Part shown: positions 37,801 through 48,616 of the stretch, piece by piece
Numbering within the stretch: the first letter of the stretch is position 1
Layout of the letters: each line of letters begins with the position of its first letter
Assembly: GCA_049999805.1 (NCBI GenBank)
Contig: JBNGIO010006279.1
Span: forward strand, 146,485 to 210,484
Origin: Folioceros fuciformis
Lineage: Eukaryota > Anthocerotophyta > Anthocerotopsida > Anthocerotales
Direction: 5' to 3'
DNA: 64,000 bases
Made by a program: the position numbers and the translations under genes
The notes under the pieces: model-generated
The model's input: only the letters and a program-made list of their open reading frames with translations
Told to the model about the DNA's origin: nothing
Database searches by the model: none

Positions 37801-39002
37801 CGCAGCTTCTCTGTTTTGACAGTCATGGAGGCAATACGATGAATCTGTCGCGATGGATGGAAGAGTGAGTACAGCAATGCAGCACGCTGCCTCCCTTCAC
37901 AGAGCTTCAGCATCACGGGAGTCCCGTCATGGGCATAACCTGGAAGCTTTGGGTGGACATCAAACCCTGGGTGCAGACTTAAAGCGTTCTCTGAATCTTT
38001 GACTATAGCCACCTGCAGCCTTTGAGTTCTCTGTTTTCTCTTCAGTTTCATGGCCTCTGCAATAGATAAGTGGGAGGCATCCAGTGCCGAGGCGTCGAGG
38101 CAGACATAAACTGTCTCACAAAGGTCAGCCACATATCTGATGAAATTGCAACACTGCTTGGAGGCTGGTTGGAGGCATTGCCCGTGGTGCCAATAAAACA
38201 CATAGAACGTCCTGCCATGGTGAATGCCGTATAGGCCTGTCTCCAGCCCGTCAGAGGTCATTAACCTTGCAAGGGTTTCATCAAGAAGCTTGAGCCTCTC
38301 AAGCATACTAATGAGTACCACCTTGCTCCCATAGAGGCCAACCACATGCAGGGCAGCACCGTTGAGGGAGTCAAAGTCCAGGTTGATTGTCGCATCCTGA
38401 TAAGATGCCGAATTTTCCAAGATGCCTTTGCATAATTCAACGATCTGGTCTGGAGAAACAAGCAATTTCTCCACGAAGGTTGCATCTACCCTATCAGCCT
38501 TGACCTGCATCAGATTGTACAGTCTTGTTTCAACGCCACCAACACAGGCATGCTCTAACTTTGCAGGCACAAGCTTGGGGTCAGAGCTCGTCACGTGCCC
38601 ATCTTGTGAACAGCCAATCCTTATTTCCTCGTCCCTGTCAACACATCCCCGCATCTGCATCTTAGCCTCAGTACGAACTGATTCGGAGGGTAAAATCACG
38701 TTCGTATCATAGGCCGCATCAGATTCAGGCTCAACTAAATTTATGCCGGATGAGGCAGTGTCATGGCCCAAGTCTGCCTTCGACGCACACTCCAAGGGCG
38801 TCGAAACACATTCCACCTCAATGACATCGGCAGACACTGACACAGCAATCGCTGTGTCTTGCGTCTGCACACTCGGAGACGACAATATCGTCCATACATC
38901 GCCCTTCTCCTCGTTCTCACCTAACTCTACCGCTCCGCAGTCTTGTGCACCATACCACGGGGAAAATTCATCCACAACACACAAGTCCTCTCCTCCTCCC
39001 AT
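31878..39002 (-). CDS. Giant GBP/VLIG-like GTPase with Cys/His-rich array and VWA domain
   Basis: Two exons (34749-39002 and 31878-34655, intron of 93 bases, phase 0) encode 2,343 residues. The first ~1,250 residues are an acidic N-terminus, then a large region with no family I can name; part of it (about 950-1,150) has repeated beta-strand-like segments reminiscent of a propeller. A large-GTPase domain starts near 1,330 with P-loop GKQSSGKSYLLNHL and switch LLDFEGLGSFERSD, like guanylate-binding/VLIG GTPases. A helical region follows the intron. Residues about 1,700-2,100 form a Cys/His-rich array (GGHSCMGSHVCAKSC, HNRHHCREKMCPITC), presumably zinc-binding. The C-terminus is a VWA domain with MIDAS motif DKSRSMG near 2,137, YGTNYASGL and FFSDG. 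Role unknown; the layout suggests an inducible, membrane- or stress-responsive machine. Confidence 0.85.
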
Positions 39003-41565
39003 GTCCTCCTTAGAACCCTACCTCACAGCCTTCTTGTATACGCTAATCTGGCCAGCAAAGACAAGAAAGATTGTCAACAACTAGAGAAACAAGGGATACC
39101 GGTACATGTCTACCCACGTCGCTGGATGCAGGCAGACCTTCTTCTCTGCAAGTACAGCCCTCCGCTGTACGAGCATCCACCAAGGCTCCCGATGTACCAC
39201 ACTGACACGAACTCAGCTACGTGCTCAAAATGCCAAGCCTTAGGGCATCAAATGCGACCACTTTTGAAGGACGTCCCATCTGTCACCATAGCAACAAATG
39301 ATGTCGCGCCTCATACAACATGCACTGGCCTAATACACGATCGTTCTCAGCAAATGCCACGTTTTGAAAATCTACCGTCTTCCCATGCCGATTGTCACCA
39401 GCGAAGGCAGACATCTATGGTACGGTCCCCACCTCAAGGGACGGGACGTAACCAGACGACGTACGAACAATCGAAATGGCAAATACGTATCGCCACAATG
39501 TCTCCGCCCTTCAAAAACCTAAAATGTTTCAACCGAGCACCAGTTGCTATCCCAACGGCCAACTGCCACTGTCATGGTATAAGGAAAGAGGAACTGAGTC
39601 CATTTCTCAGTCTGACATTTACGGAAGGGTAGACAATGGAGACTTTATTATGTGCACTCGCACATCTGAATCCTGAGACGGAGAATTCAGCGTCTGTTTT
39701 CCTGAATGGATAGAAATCACCAAATCTGAAACACTTTGTGCCCAAATACAGAGAGCCAAGGGTGAAATCATGGACTCCACAGCTGCTGTTGCCCGTTCAT
39801 CTGCACAGATTTTCATGCACAAGTGATGCAGTTTAGGTAAATTGAAACAAAGATTGTCATGAAAGCTCGTTGTGCACAGAGTAACAACACGCCTACACTC
39901 ACACCACACTGTAAAGTCTCAAGCACCAAAGTGCAGAGTTTCGTCTGACGACTGCGCGCTAGAGACAAAATCATTATCCTCATATGCTAGCACGGATGCA
40001 TGATTCTAAGTGCCTAGGCCCCTCAAGAACCGTCTGTCTGATGCCTTTCGTAAGTCCTCCACAATTGCAAGTATCGACGAGCTTTCCTGCAGCCATGGCT
40101 TCCAATTTCAAGGAGAAAAATTCCCGGTGTGGTGGAACCGGGAACGCGCTGCGGAATTAGGCCTGTTCCCGCCGGCTCGCCCCCTCCGCATCGGCGTGCA
40201 ACAGCTGCACGCCCCAACGGGAGTGGATGAGAAGGGAAAGCCGGACTCCGCAGGAAGCCGAAGTCCGGGAAGCGAGGGAGGGAACCGCGAACCCCACAAT
40301 CCGGACGAGCATGTCGCGGAACCGAGAGCCTCCGGCCCGCACCTGGATCACTGGGAAAGTGTCCGCCGAGACTTTCATCATACGGGTTTCTCCGCGGCGT
40401 TGGGGTTGGTGTATGACTAGCAGCTGTCGTTGAAGATGAGAATGGAAGAAACCGCGAGAAGGGCGCCCAGCACCGGGTTGACACTCTGGGTGGCCGCACA
40501 CTAAAGTCCGAGCGCCGGTTCGCCGATGCTGTCCACGGGGATCGTCACCGCCGAGGAGGTGCAAGGTCTACCCGCTGCAAAGCGCAAACGGCAGGCGCAC
40601 GAATCGACTTGTTGCAGCCAGCCTCAGCCACATGCAAGGAATTCAGCTGGTTCTGAAAACCGTTGGGCACCCGTGCACCGCAGCCACAAGCCTGCGCTTT
40701 CGGCAAAGAAGATTCAGGGGTCGAAGGCATCCAGCACCCGAGGCACCTTGCCCTATCGGCAAAGCAGAGCCTGAGCTTGGCATCGAGCCGCAGGCCACTT
40801 GGTACGCTTTAAACTTGTGGCTCACGTGAGTCACAAAGTTGACCTAGCAAACATGTCTGCGAGCAGGGCCACAAAAACTCAGACCAATAGCGAGGCCTGA
40901 CACGAGGTGCTCCCCACCCGTGCTCGGCGAGCTCTAGGGGACAGCAGATTTTTGGAACGACACCACGGGCGCTCATCACAAGCCTGTTACGTGCTTCGCT
41001 GCTGGTGCCTGCTGGTCAGGACTGTCTCGAAGGCGTTAAGCACCGGCGGGGGAGGTATGAAGATGCTGGCAAACCTCAGTTGGGCTGAAAAGCAGGGACG
41101 TTGGAACCTGAGGGCTCGTGGATTCGGGAAACAGCGCAGCGCTAGCCAAGCGCACAGCGGGTTGCTCGAATCGAGACTGGCAGTGGCGGGCTCCAGCCAC
41201 CCAGTCCTCCAAGCAACAGATCGAGGACGCAGGCCGCTGCTGGAACCGGTCCCACCCTGTCGTCCAATCGTCACCTCTAGCACGGCCCGCGGTCTCCAAT
41301 GCACACTGGACACCTGTCCAGAAGAAACGCAGTTTCGGTTGCAGCAAATAGCTCTGGCAACCTGAAGACGAGGGTTCGAATCGCGGTAATTTCGGCCGGA
41401 TTCCGCCACAGATCACACACCAGAGTACAAAAGTACTGGGAGATCCCACGGTGGAAGGCTATACAAAAACCCTGCGAGAAACCCGAAACCCTGCCAAAAG
41501 AGAGCATGCGATTATTTCATCAAGGCAAGTAATCGAAATACTTTGTAAACAGATACCGTACTTAA
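39003..41565. other. Intergenic region up to the assembly gap
   Basis: About 2.6 kb upstream of the giant GTPase gene, so its promoter should lie near 39.0-39.5 kb. Several frames of 80-230 codons overlap on both strands (for example + 38943-39632, + 40010-40420, - 40023-40499), but none shows a known domain or consistent splice signals, and the GC-rich part at 40.0-41.5 kb is open on both strands by composition. A tRNA-derived relic is listed separately. Confidence 0.45.
41340..41395 (+). repeat. Possible tRNA-derived relic
   Basis: A B-box-like agggttcgaatcgcg at about 41369-41383 follows tagctctggcaacc at about 41347, an A-box-like order but with only about 25 bases between them, shorter than in a tRNA. 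The antisense reading gives the peptide RDSNPRL, often produced by T-arm sequences. Likely part of a decayed tRNA or SINE. Confidence 0.3.
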
Positions 41566-41665
41566 NNNNNNNNNNNNNNNNNNNNNNNNNNNNNNNNNNN
41601 NNNNNNNNNNNNNNNNNNNNNNNNNNNNNNNNNNNNNNNNNNNNNNNNNNNNNNNNNNNNNNNNN
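41566..41665. other. Assembly gap (100 N)
   Basis: Exactly 100 undetermined bases, the usual placeholder for a gap of unknown size. The 9 bases before it (cgtacttaa) are identical to the 9 bases after it. Confidence 0.99.
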
Positions 41666-42367
41666 CGTACTTAATATTGGATTTGATGCGGATAACTGAA
41701 ATATATATATCGAAACGAATCATTGCAATGGAAGATGGAGAAAGCTGAGCGAGGAGAAGTTACTGACTGGCTTTGAACTTTTTGGGTTCGGCCTTCCCCG
41801 GGTTGTTTCCTTGCGGGGCAGTGGATGAACCCGGTAGGGAAGTCGGCGGGCGGCTGCGCACTGCATTCTAGAAGTGGAGCAGGCGGAGTCCGATTCTGTA
41901 CCTACTTTGTCTAGAGAAAACTCATTGCCTTTCCTGAGAGTTCCTTGGAGAAGACAAATTCGGAGAAGGTGCAGCTGGACCTGGCTTCTGCCTTTGGCTC
42001 CAGGCCTTGGCCTTGCCTGATGCGATCGCACTTTTGTCTGGAGTACATCGAGATCGGACCTCAAACCGCTGCTTCCAGCCTCATGTGATGATGGGTATTC
42101 GTGATGATTCACACTGAACCGCGCACTTCCTCCGTACCCCGGATGGCATTGGATTTGCGTGCAACGGCCGTCCATGGCTCCCGCCTTTTGATGGACAAAT
42201 TAGAAACCGAGTTTTTGTCGGTTATTAGGAACGTGTCCTGGCTTCACATTCCATTGAGGTCACTGGGAAAGCGGAAGATGCCTCCCCACGAGGCGTTGTA
42301 TAAGAATCCATGTTGCCGCGGCCTTATCTCAAACAACCCAACCCGGTGCCTTACTCCCGACCTTGAC
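41666..42367. other. Upstream region of the beta-helix gene
   Basis: About 700 bases between the gap and the start of the beta-helix gene. Presumably its promoter and 5' untranslated region; no gene recognised. Its upstream extent is cut by the gap. Confidence 0.5.
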
Positions 42368-44385
42368 ATGGCGAGCCCGAATGTCGTGCGTGTGACGAGT
42401 GGGATTTTCATCGTCCTAGGCCTCACTCTTGCAGCACTACAGCTGAAGTCAGGTACATGCTGCTCCAGCCTCCTGTGCTTTGGGGCGGTACCGGTGCTGG
42501 TTTTGACTGAGACCAGTTTTGGAGCATGATCGGGTAGTAGTGCTGTGCATGATTCTGTCCCTGGGTGATGGTGGTGACACTGTGTGGAATTTGTTTTGTG
42601 ACACGTGCAGTGGCGGCGACAGCACCTGCAGCCGCCGGGCCTTGCAGCTCCTTCATTATAACGTTGCAGGTCTCCAATGTTGCTCAGATCGCTACCCGTC
42701 TCGACTACAGTCCCAACCAGACCGTCAACATCGTGCTGCTCCAGGACATTTCCCTCACCTCCAGTCTCATCTTCGACAGCAATTACTCCTGCACCATCTT
42801 CACTTCCTTGAAGAACACGAAGCGAAAGATCCGAGCTACCAATAACAAATTCCCCACGTTCCAGATCCGTGGTACAAACAACGTGCTGGTGCAGAACGTG
42901 GGGTTCGAGATCCCGCCCACCCCCGGCACGAATCTTCCTCCCTGCCCTGTGTTGCTGCCCAATGACATGAACACGCGCCTGCATTGCCCCGCCGTGTTGA
43001 TCCACGAATCCTGGGGCATCCAGTTGGTGCAGGCGGTGATTAAGGGCAGAATCGACATCCGCGAATCCCCCCATACCACTCTCGACTCGCTACAAATCAC
43101 GTCGTCCACGGCCGAGAAGGGCATGGTCCAGGTCTCTCAGTCTGGCGACGGGCCCAGCAGGACCAGATCCGAAATCGTCATATCCAACTGCAACTTCACG
43201 GGCTCGCAGATTGGGTTGCTGCTGGTTCGGGGTGCCGTGGGAGTCACGGTGCGCAACAATTACTTCAGGAATCAGAACTTCACAGGCGTCCAGTGCGGGG
43301 CGGGAGTGGTTAATGTGGGTGACTGCATGCTTGGCACCTTCGTCAACAACTACTTCACCTTCACGCCGGACTTCACACCGCAGGCCGACTCTAGTGCCAT
43401 GTACTTCGGCACTCACTGGGTGAATCCTGGCAACTACATCTCCTGTAACTACGTGGTGGGCGGGAAACAGTGCCTCTACCTGGACTACGCTTCCAGCGGC
43501 ACTACCGTGGACGGCATGGTGTGCATCGGACTGCCATCGGGATTGAAGCTCAACACCGGCCACTCCAACGCCGTCTCGAGCTTCATCACCATCGGCGCTC
43601 GGCTGCCTGGCTGGATCAGCTGTCAGAATTACTTCATCAACAACTGTAACCAGACTGTTGGGGCCTACTGGGACGCCACCAGGCTCGCTTACTACGACTC
43701 TCCAGACTGGGAGCGGGTAAGACATGAGCAATCGCCTACAGACTTTGATTTGCTGGCTTCCGCTCAATGTTTTGCACCGATCTGATCACGTTTCTGGTTG
43801 CATTCATCATTCGCAGGACTATCCTTGGCTTAACAACTTCTGCGACCTCACCTCGTTCAACGGCCAGCCCTGTAATCCCGATGGCAGCATATCAGCCTCA
43901 ATTACAGGAAGGTGCAGCGGCCTACCCACAGGTAACCTCCTCCTCTCTTCGCACGCTTTGAAATTCCTTGTTCTCCAGGACCGCATACCAGACATGAATG
44001 AAAGCAAGATTTGATAACCCAGAATCGCTAATTTCTGCTCTCACCCTTCCTCCTGGCAGGTAATAGTGTCTCAATAGTGAACGTGGACCCAATCAGCAGA
44101 AACACGCCCACCTACTTGAGCTGTACCGGGGTGACGTCAGTCACATCCGGATCCCTGAACGACATGGACTGGTTAACCTTACCTTCAGCTCTGGCACTGT
44201 TCAACAACCCCAGCCAGCAGGACTACGGAGTAGATAACAAGCTGTCACCCATCTACCTCAAGTATCCAAACTTCAAGTCGTGTCCCAAGTCCCAAGTGGG
44301 CATCAAGTCCGTGAGCTCCTCAACGTACATGGCCAACTTCAATGTGCCTCCAGGTCCTGCAGTTCCTCCATTCCTCCTCACCTGA
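42368..44385 (+). CDS. Secreted right-handed parallel beta-helix protein
   Basis: Four exons (42368-42452, 42611-43716, 43817-43931, 44060-44385) give 543 residues. The start MASPNVVRVTSGIFIVLGLT is a signal peptide with likely cleavage after the Ala-rich ATAPAAA, so the protein enters the secretory pathway. The middle (about 60-390) has the repeated short strands of a pectin-lyase-like beta-helix: NNVLVQNVGFEI, SEIVISNCNFTGSQIG, GVTVRNNYFRN, GTFVNNYFTFTPDF, NYISCNYVVGGKQC. Cysteines are frequent and several N-x-S/T sites suggest glycosylation. No pectate-lyase or polygalacturonase catalytic signature was found, so the substrate is unknown; a cell-wall role is inferred from fold and secretion. 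Confidence 0.8.
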
Positions 44386-45295
44386 TCCTCTCACACCTGC
44401 TCCCATTTATAGCCTGCCAAGAGGTACAATAATCAGCACTAGGCTAGCTAGACTCACGGTTGAAGTGACAGTGGCTGGACTTGGTGCATATGGTATAGCT
44501 CTCATTACTGCTTATGATCCTGCTCCCAGCTTGGCTGCCAGCCACTCTCCTTCACAGTGCGCCTCCTAATAAAATGAAGCAGGCCAGCTGTACATAGAGG
44601 TGGTCCGTTACACCATGCCTATCTAGTAGGTCGTGGACTTGGCCAAACATAGTCCACACCTTGCTTTTGTAGCCCCCTAAACCTGTCCCTTTTCTGCATC
44701 GCCGAAAAGGATGTGGGCGTTAAGTTAACCCCAGAGGGAAACAACAGCCTCATTTTGAATTGGTGAGGCTATTTTTTATATTAATTTTCATTTTCATTTT
44801 TAACTATGTCGACCTTTGAGTCAACTACCCTGAAGGACGCGGCAGTTTTACCGCATAATATAGCCGGTAGGGACAAGAAAACGAAGTCCATTTGCCTTTA
44901 GGGTTTAGGGGTGTGGTGGTGCTTAGCTATTTTCATAATTGAAGTTTTTGTTTAGAAATCAGGATGGTGATTTGATTATGGTGATAGTTTGTGTGGAGGG
45001 ACAAGGGAGAAGAGTTGTTTGTGAAAGCTTGAGAAAGCCTTCGTAGACACCTTTAATGGTCCCGCGGACGTCCCATTACGGACGAGGCCAAACTCAATGT
45101 GAGTAGGCCTTGATAGAATAATTGTTGTGAAGGATACCGATCAGAAGAGACGGGGTTGTCGATGTCAGTTTCAGTGGAACATGTGGGTACTACATACAAA
45201 ACTGTCTGCACCTTCGAGGCTTCGGGGAGTGTGGTCAAGAATAGTTTATTGGACGATCTGCGATGGTCCGTCCTTAGACTCGTCGTCCCACAAGG
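44386..45295. other. Intergenic, PPR promoter region
   Basis: About 900 bases without a supported gene. Contains the telo-box-like stretch listed separately. Confidence 0.5.
44898..44912. promoter_or_regulatory. Telo-box-like motif
   Basis: tttagggtttagggg, two plant telomere-type units, about 385 bases upstream of the PPR start codon. Such boxes occur in plant promoters; a regulatory role here is only suggested by position. Confidence 0.35.
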
Positions 45296-48200
45296 ATGGC
45301 TGCAGTATGGCAACCAGACCCGCTTTGGACCCAACAAATTGGTGTGTATACAGGGATTCTACCAGGAGCTCCTTCTCATCTCGTCTCAGGCAGTCTACCT
45401 CTGTCATACAAAGCCTCCAGGGGCTGCAGCAGTGTAGGGAGCCCAGGACTGCCACTTCCGAAGACGTGTGTGACTTGGGACCGGTCGTACAGCGATGCTA
45501 GTTGCCATGGGCAGCAGCACTGGCGGAAGCAATTTTTTCTTCTGGATACTACCGTGTGGTGGGATAACAGGCGAGGTAAGAAGAGATCCCGTTTCCCTGA
45601 CTTCCGGCGTAATGGGTCCGGTGAGATGCTGTTGTCAAACAACATGTCCAAGCCAGCTTGGGTTGATGACCAGCTTGTTTCCTGGGATATGGAGATGGGT
45701 ATTGGTGCGTCTCCTGTGGGATCCAGCTCTCCTAGTAAGCCTGGACTTGACAGGCTTGCAGGTTCGGAAAGTGGCATCGTACCTGCTGTGACCGTGAGCA
45801 CGTTATGTCAGCAGGGGAAGCTTTCCGAGGCTGTGAGAGCTCTGGAATCTCTGGCGCAGATACATTCTGCTGTTTCTCCAGCACTGCTTTACTCTGTGCT
45901 GAAACTATGTACAGCTAGGAAGGATATGGTTTTGGGGCGACGAGTTCATGATCTCTGTGTCAAACTTGGGTACGAGTCAAATGCGTACTTGGGGAACCAT
46001 ATTTTGCGTATGTATGCATGTGGAGGTAGGCTGGAGGAGGCCATGACTGTGCTGCGCAGGGTGGGCAGACCAGATGCCTTCATGTGGTTTTCCATAATCT
46101 CCGCTTACACTAAGCATGGCAGACCGAAGAGGGCCATTCAATTGTACTATGAGATGCGTAAGTCAGGAGTCAAGGCTGATGCTCACGTCTTTGCAGCTGC
46201 CCTTCAAGCTTGCGCATTTGCTGCTGACTTGCAATCTGGCAGAGAAGTGCACAGTGATGTGTTGAACAGTGGCATTGCTGCCAACTTGTTTATTGGCAAC
46301 TCCCTAGTGGACATGTACGCAAAATGTGGCGAACTGGAAGATGCACGCCAGGTTTTTGACAGAATGGCCTCAAAGAATGTGGTGACCTGGAATTCACTGA
46401 TAGCCGGGTATGCCAAGCAAGGGCTCGGACACGAGGCTCTTGTTGTGTATGGACAAATGGAACAGGAAGGGCTGCTTATGGCTGATGAGTTTACTTTTGC
46501 TTGCCTTGTGAAGGCTTGTGCAAGCATTGGTGCGCAGGCCTTGCAGAAGGGGAGGGAGCTGCATTCGCAGATAGTCAGACGAGAACTGCTGGAGAGCGTT
46601 GTGTTGGGCACCTGCCTGGTGGACATGTACGCAAAATGTGGCGAGCTGAGAGATGCACGCCAGGTTTTTGATAGGATGGCCAAGAAGGATGTGGTGACAT
46701 GGAATGCCCTGATATCTGGGTACGCGAAATGTGGTGAACTGGAAGATGCACGCCATATTTTTGACAGCTTAACCACAAAAGATGTGGTGACATGGAATGC
46801 CCTGATTGCTGGGTATGCACAGCAAGGACTCGGCAAAGAGGCGCTTCTTGTGTACGGAAAAATGGAGGAGGCGGGCCTCAGTTTGGCAGACCATGTGACT
46901 TTTGTTTTCCTTCTGAAGGCCTGTGGAACCACTGGTGCTCTTCAGAAGGGCAGGCAGCTGCACTCGAAGATTGGCGAAAGAGGGCTCTTGCATAACGTAG
47001 TGGTGAGCACCAGCCTGGTGGACATGTATGCGAAGTGTGGTGAACTGGGAGATGCACGCCAGGTTTTCGACAGCTTGGCCACAAAGGATGTGGTGGCATG
47101 GACCGCCCTCATTTCCGGGTACGCACAGCAAGGGCTTGGACATGAGGCGCTCGTTTTGTATGGAGAAATGGAGGAGGCGGGCCTCATTCTGGCTGACCAC
47201 GTTACCTTTGCTTGCCTTCTGAAGGCCTGTGGAAGCACCGGTGCTGTACAGAAAGGCAGGCAGCTGCACTTGCAGATTGTTGAAAGGAACCTTCTGGATG
47301 ACATAGTGGTGGGCACCTGCGTGGTGGAGATGTACGCAAAATGTGGCGAACTGGAAGATGCACGCCAGGTTTTTGACAGCTTGCCGAAAAAGAATGTGGT
47401 GACATGGAATGCCCTGATAGCTGGGTATGCACAGCAGGGACTGGGCCAAGAGGCCCTTCTTGTGTATGGTGAAATGGAGGAGGCGGGCCTCATTGTGGCT
47501 GACCATGTTACTTTCTCTTGCCTTCTGAAGGCGTGTGGAAGCACTGGTGCGTTGCAGAAGGGCAGGCAGCTGCACTCACAGATCGTGGAAAGAGGACTGC
47601 TGGATAAAGTAGTGGTGGGCACAAGCCTGGTGGACATGTATGCAAAATGTGGTGAACTGGAAGATGCACGCCAGGTTTTCGACAGCTTGGCCGCAAAGAA
47701 CGTGGTGACATGGAATGCGCTGATTGGTGGGTACGGTACCTGCGATGAAGGTCACAAGGCACTAGCTTGTTTTGAGGACATGTTAGTTGCCGGTATTCAG
47801 CCCGATGATGCTACTTTCACGTGCCTTCTAGTAGCCTGCAGTCATGAGGGACTGGTCCATGAGGGTCTCAGGTACTTCGATTCCATGGCTGCACAGCATG
47901 GCATCAAACCTACTCTCGAGCATTACACTTGCATGGTTGATCTTCTGGGGCGTGCAGGCCATTTGCAAGAAGCTGAGAAGATGTTGCAATCATGCGAGGG
48001 CCACAGTAATGTTGTGGGCTTGACGGCTTTATTGAACGCTTGCAAAAGTCACGGGGATATAGAGAGGGCTAGGAGGTGTTTTGAAAGCATCGTCAAGCTG
48101 GACCCTCAAAACACGTCTGCGCATGTGCTCATGGCCAGTGCCTTCGCAGATGCAGGTATGTGGAAGGATGTAGACAGGATAGAAACACACAGAATGGTAG

Positions 48201-48616
48201 CAGGAGCTAACAAGAAACCTGCAGTGGCAACCGTTGAGGTGAACAAGCTGGTCCATAGCTTCATGGTCGGAGAACGGAGAGAGGACATCGCTCTCAAGGT
48301 AGAGAGCACGAATGCTCGTGTGAAGCAGGAAGGGGGCCATGTACCGCAGACAAAATTGGTGTTGAAGCCCCTGGGTGAGCAGGAAAAGGAAGATGCACTA
48401 TGTGGGCATGCTGAGAAGCTGGCGCTGGCGTTCGGTCTGTTGAACACTCCGAGAGGGACACCTCTGGTGGTAACGAAGAATCTACGCATGTGCAGCGATT
48501 GCCACAGTTCCACGGAGGTCATGTCAAGGCTTGAGCAGAGAGACATTGTTGTAAGGGATGGGTACCGTGTGCATCGATTCTCCAGTGGTGGTTGCAGTTG
48601 CAAAGGTCGAGCGTGA
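45296..48616 (+). CDS. PPR-DYW RNA-editing factor, variant (KP/GR-type) DYW domain
   Basis: Intronless, 1,106 residues. About 160 N-terminal residues precede PLS-type pentatricopeptide repeats at about 165-910, then E-like motifs and a DYW cytidine-deaminase-like domain. PPR repeats bind organelle transcripts one base per repeat, and the DYW domain edits the target. Motifs seen: GHAEKLALAFGLL (HxE), the zinc site CSDCH, and terminal CSCKGRA in place of CSCGDYW. The usual PG box (PGxSWIE) is replaced by KKPAVATVEVNKL. KPAVA plus a GR-x end resembles the DYW:KP class linked to U-to-C editing; that link is from memory. The repeats are almost identical modules of 101 residues (see findings). The organelle is not clear: the N-terminus is not an obvious transit peptide. 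Confidence 0.93.
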   Translation: MAAVWQPDPLWTQQIGVYTGILPGAPSHLVSGSLPLSYKASRGCSSVGSPGLPLPKTCVTWDRSYSDASCHGQQHWRKQFFLLDTTVWWDNRRGKKRSRFPDFRRNGSGEMLLSNNMSKPAWVDDQLVSWDMEMGIGASPVGSSSPSKPGLDRLAGSESGIVPAVTVSTLCQQGKLSEAVRALESLAQIHSAVSPALLYSVLKLCTARKDMVLGRRVHDLCVKLGYESNAYLGNHILRMYACGGRLEEAMTVLRRVGRPDAFMWFSIISAYTKHGRPKRAIQLYYEMRKSGVKADAHVFAAALQACAFAADLQSGREVHSDVLNSGIAANLFIGNSLVDMYAKCGELEDARQVFDRMASKNVVTWNSLIAGYAKQGLGHEALVVYGQMEQEGLLMADEFTFACLVKACASIGAQALQKGRELHSQIVRRELLESVVLGTCLVDMYAKCGELRDARQVFDRMAKKDVVTWNALISGYAKCGELEDARHIFDSLTTKDVVTWNALIAGYAQQGLGKEALLVYGKMEEAGLSLADHVTFVFLLKACGTTGALQKGRQLHSKIGERGLLHNVVVSTSLVDMYAKCGELGDARQVFDSLATKDVVAWTALISGYAQQGLGHEALVLYGEMEEAGLILADHVTFACLLKACGSTGAVQKGRQLHLQIVERNLLDDIVVGTCVVEMYAKCGELEDARQVFDSLPKKNVVTWNALIAGYAQQGLGQEALLVYGEMEEAGLIVADHVTFSCLLKACGSTGALQKGRQLHSQIVERGLLDKVVVGTSLVDMYAKCGELEDARQVFDSLAAKNVVTWNALIGGYGTCDEGHKALACFEDMLVAGIQPDDATFTCLLVACSHEGLVHEGLRYFDSMAAQHGIKPTLEHYTCMVDLLGRAGHLQEAEKMLQSCEGHSNVVGLTALLNACKSHGDIERARRCFESIVKLDPQNTSAHVLMASAFADAGMWKDVDRIETHRMVAGANKKPAVATVEVNKLVHSFMVGERREDIALKVESTNARVKQEGGHVPQTKLVLKPLGEQEKEDALCGHAEKLALAFGLLNTPRGTPLVVTKNLRMCSDCHSSTEVMSRLEQRDIVVRDGYRVHRFSSGGCSCKGRA
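46306..47735 (+). repeat. Near-identical 303-bp coding repeats inside the PPR gene
   Basis: The segment encoding LVDMYAKCGEL recurs at about 46306, 46618, 47019, 47322 and 47625; the last three are 303 bases apart. Each unit carries a full P-L-S triplet (VVTWNALIAGYAQQGLG, EALLVYGEMEEAGL, HVTFACLLKACGSTGA). An extra short module at about 46732 breaks the spacing. Similarity extends to the DNA, pointing to recent unequal exchange or gene conversion. Confidence 0.85.

Noticed and set aside
38943-39632. Plus-strand frame of 229 codons at the giant gene's start
   Set aside because: Begins antisense to the giant GTPase start codon and lacks protein-like conservation or domains.
40010-40499. Overlapping frames on both strands in GC-rich DNA
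   Set aside because: Both strands are open because of composition; non-ATG start on the plus strand, no motif, no splice support.
46204-47637. Several antisense frames of 230-270 codons opposite the PPR repeats
   Set aside because: They repeat with the same 303-bp period as the sense PPR units and have no start context; shadows of the repeats.
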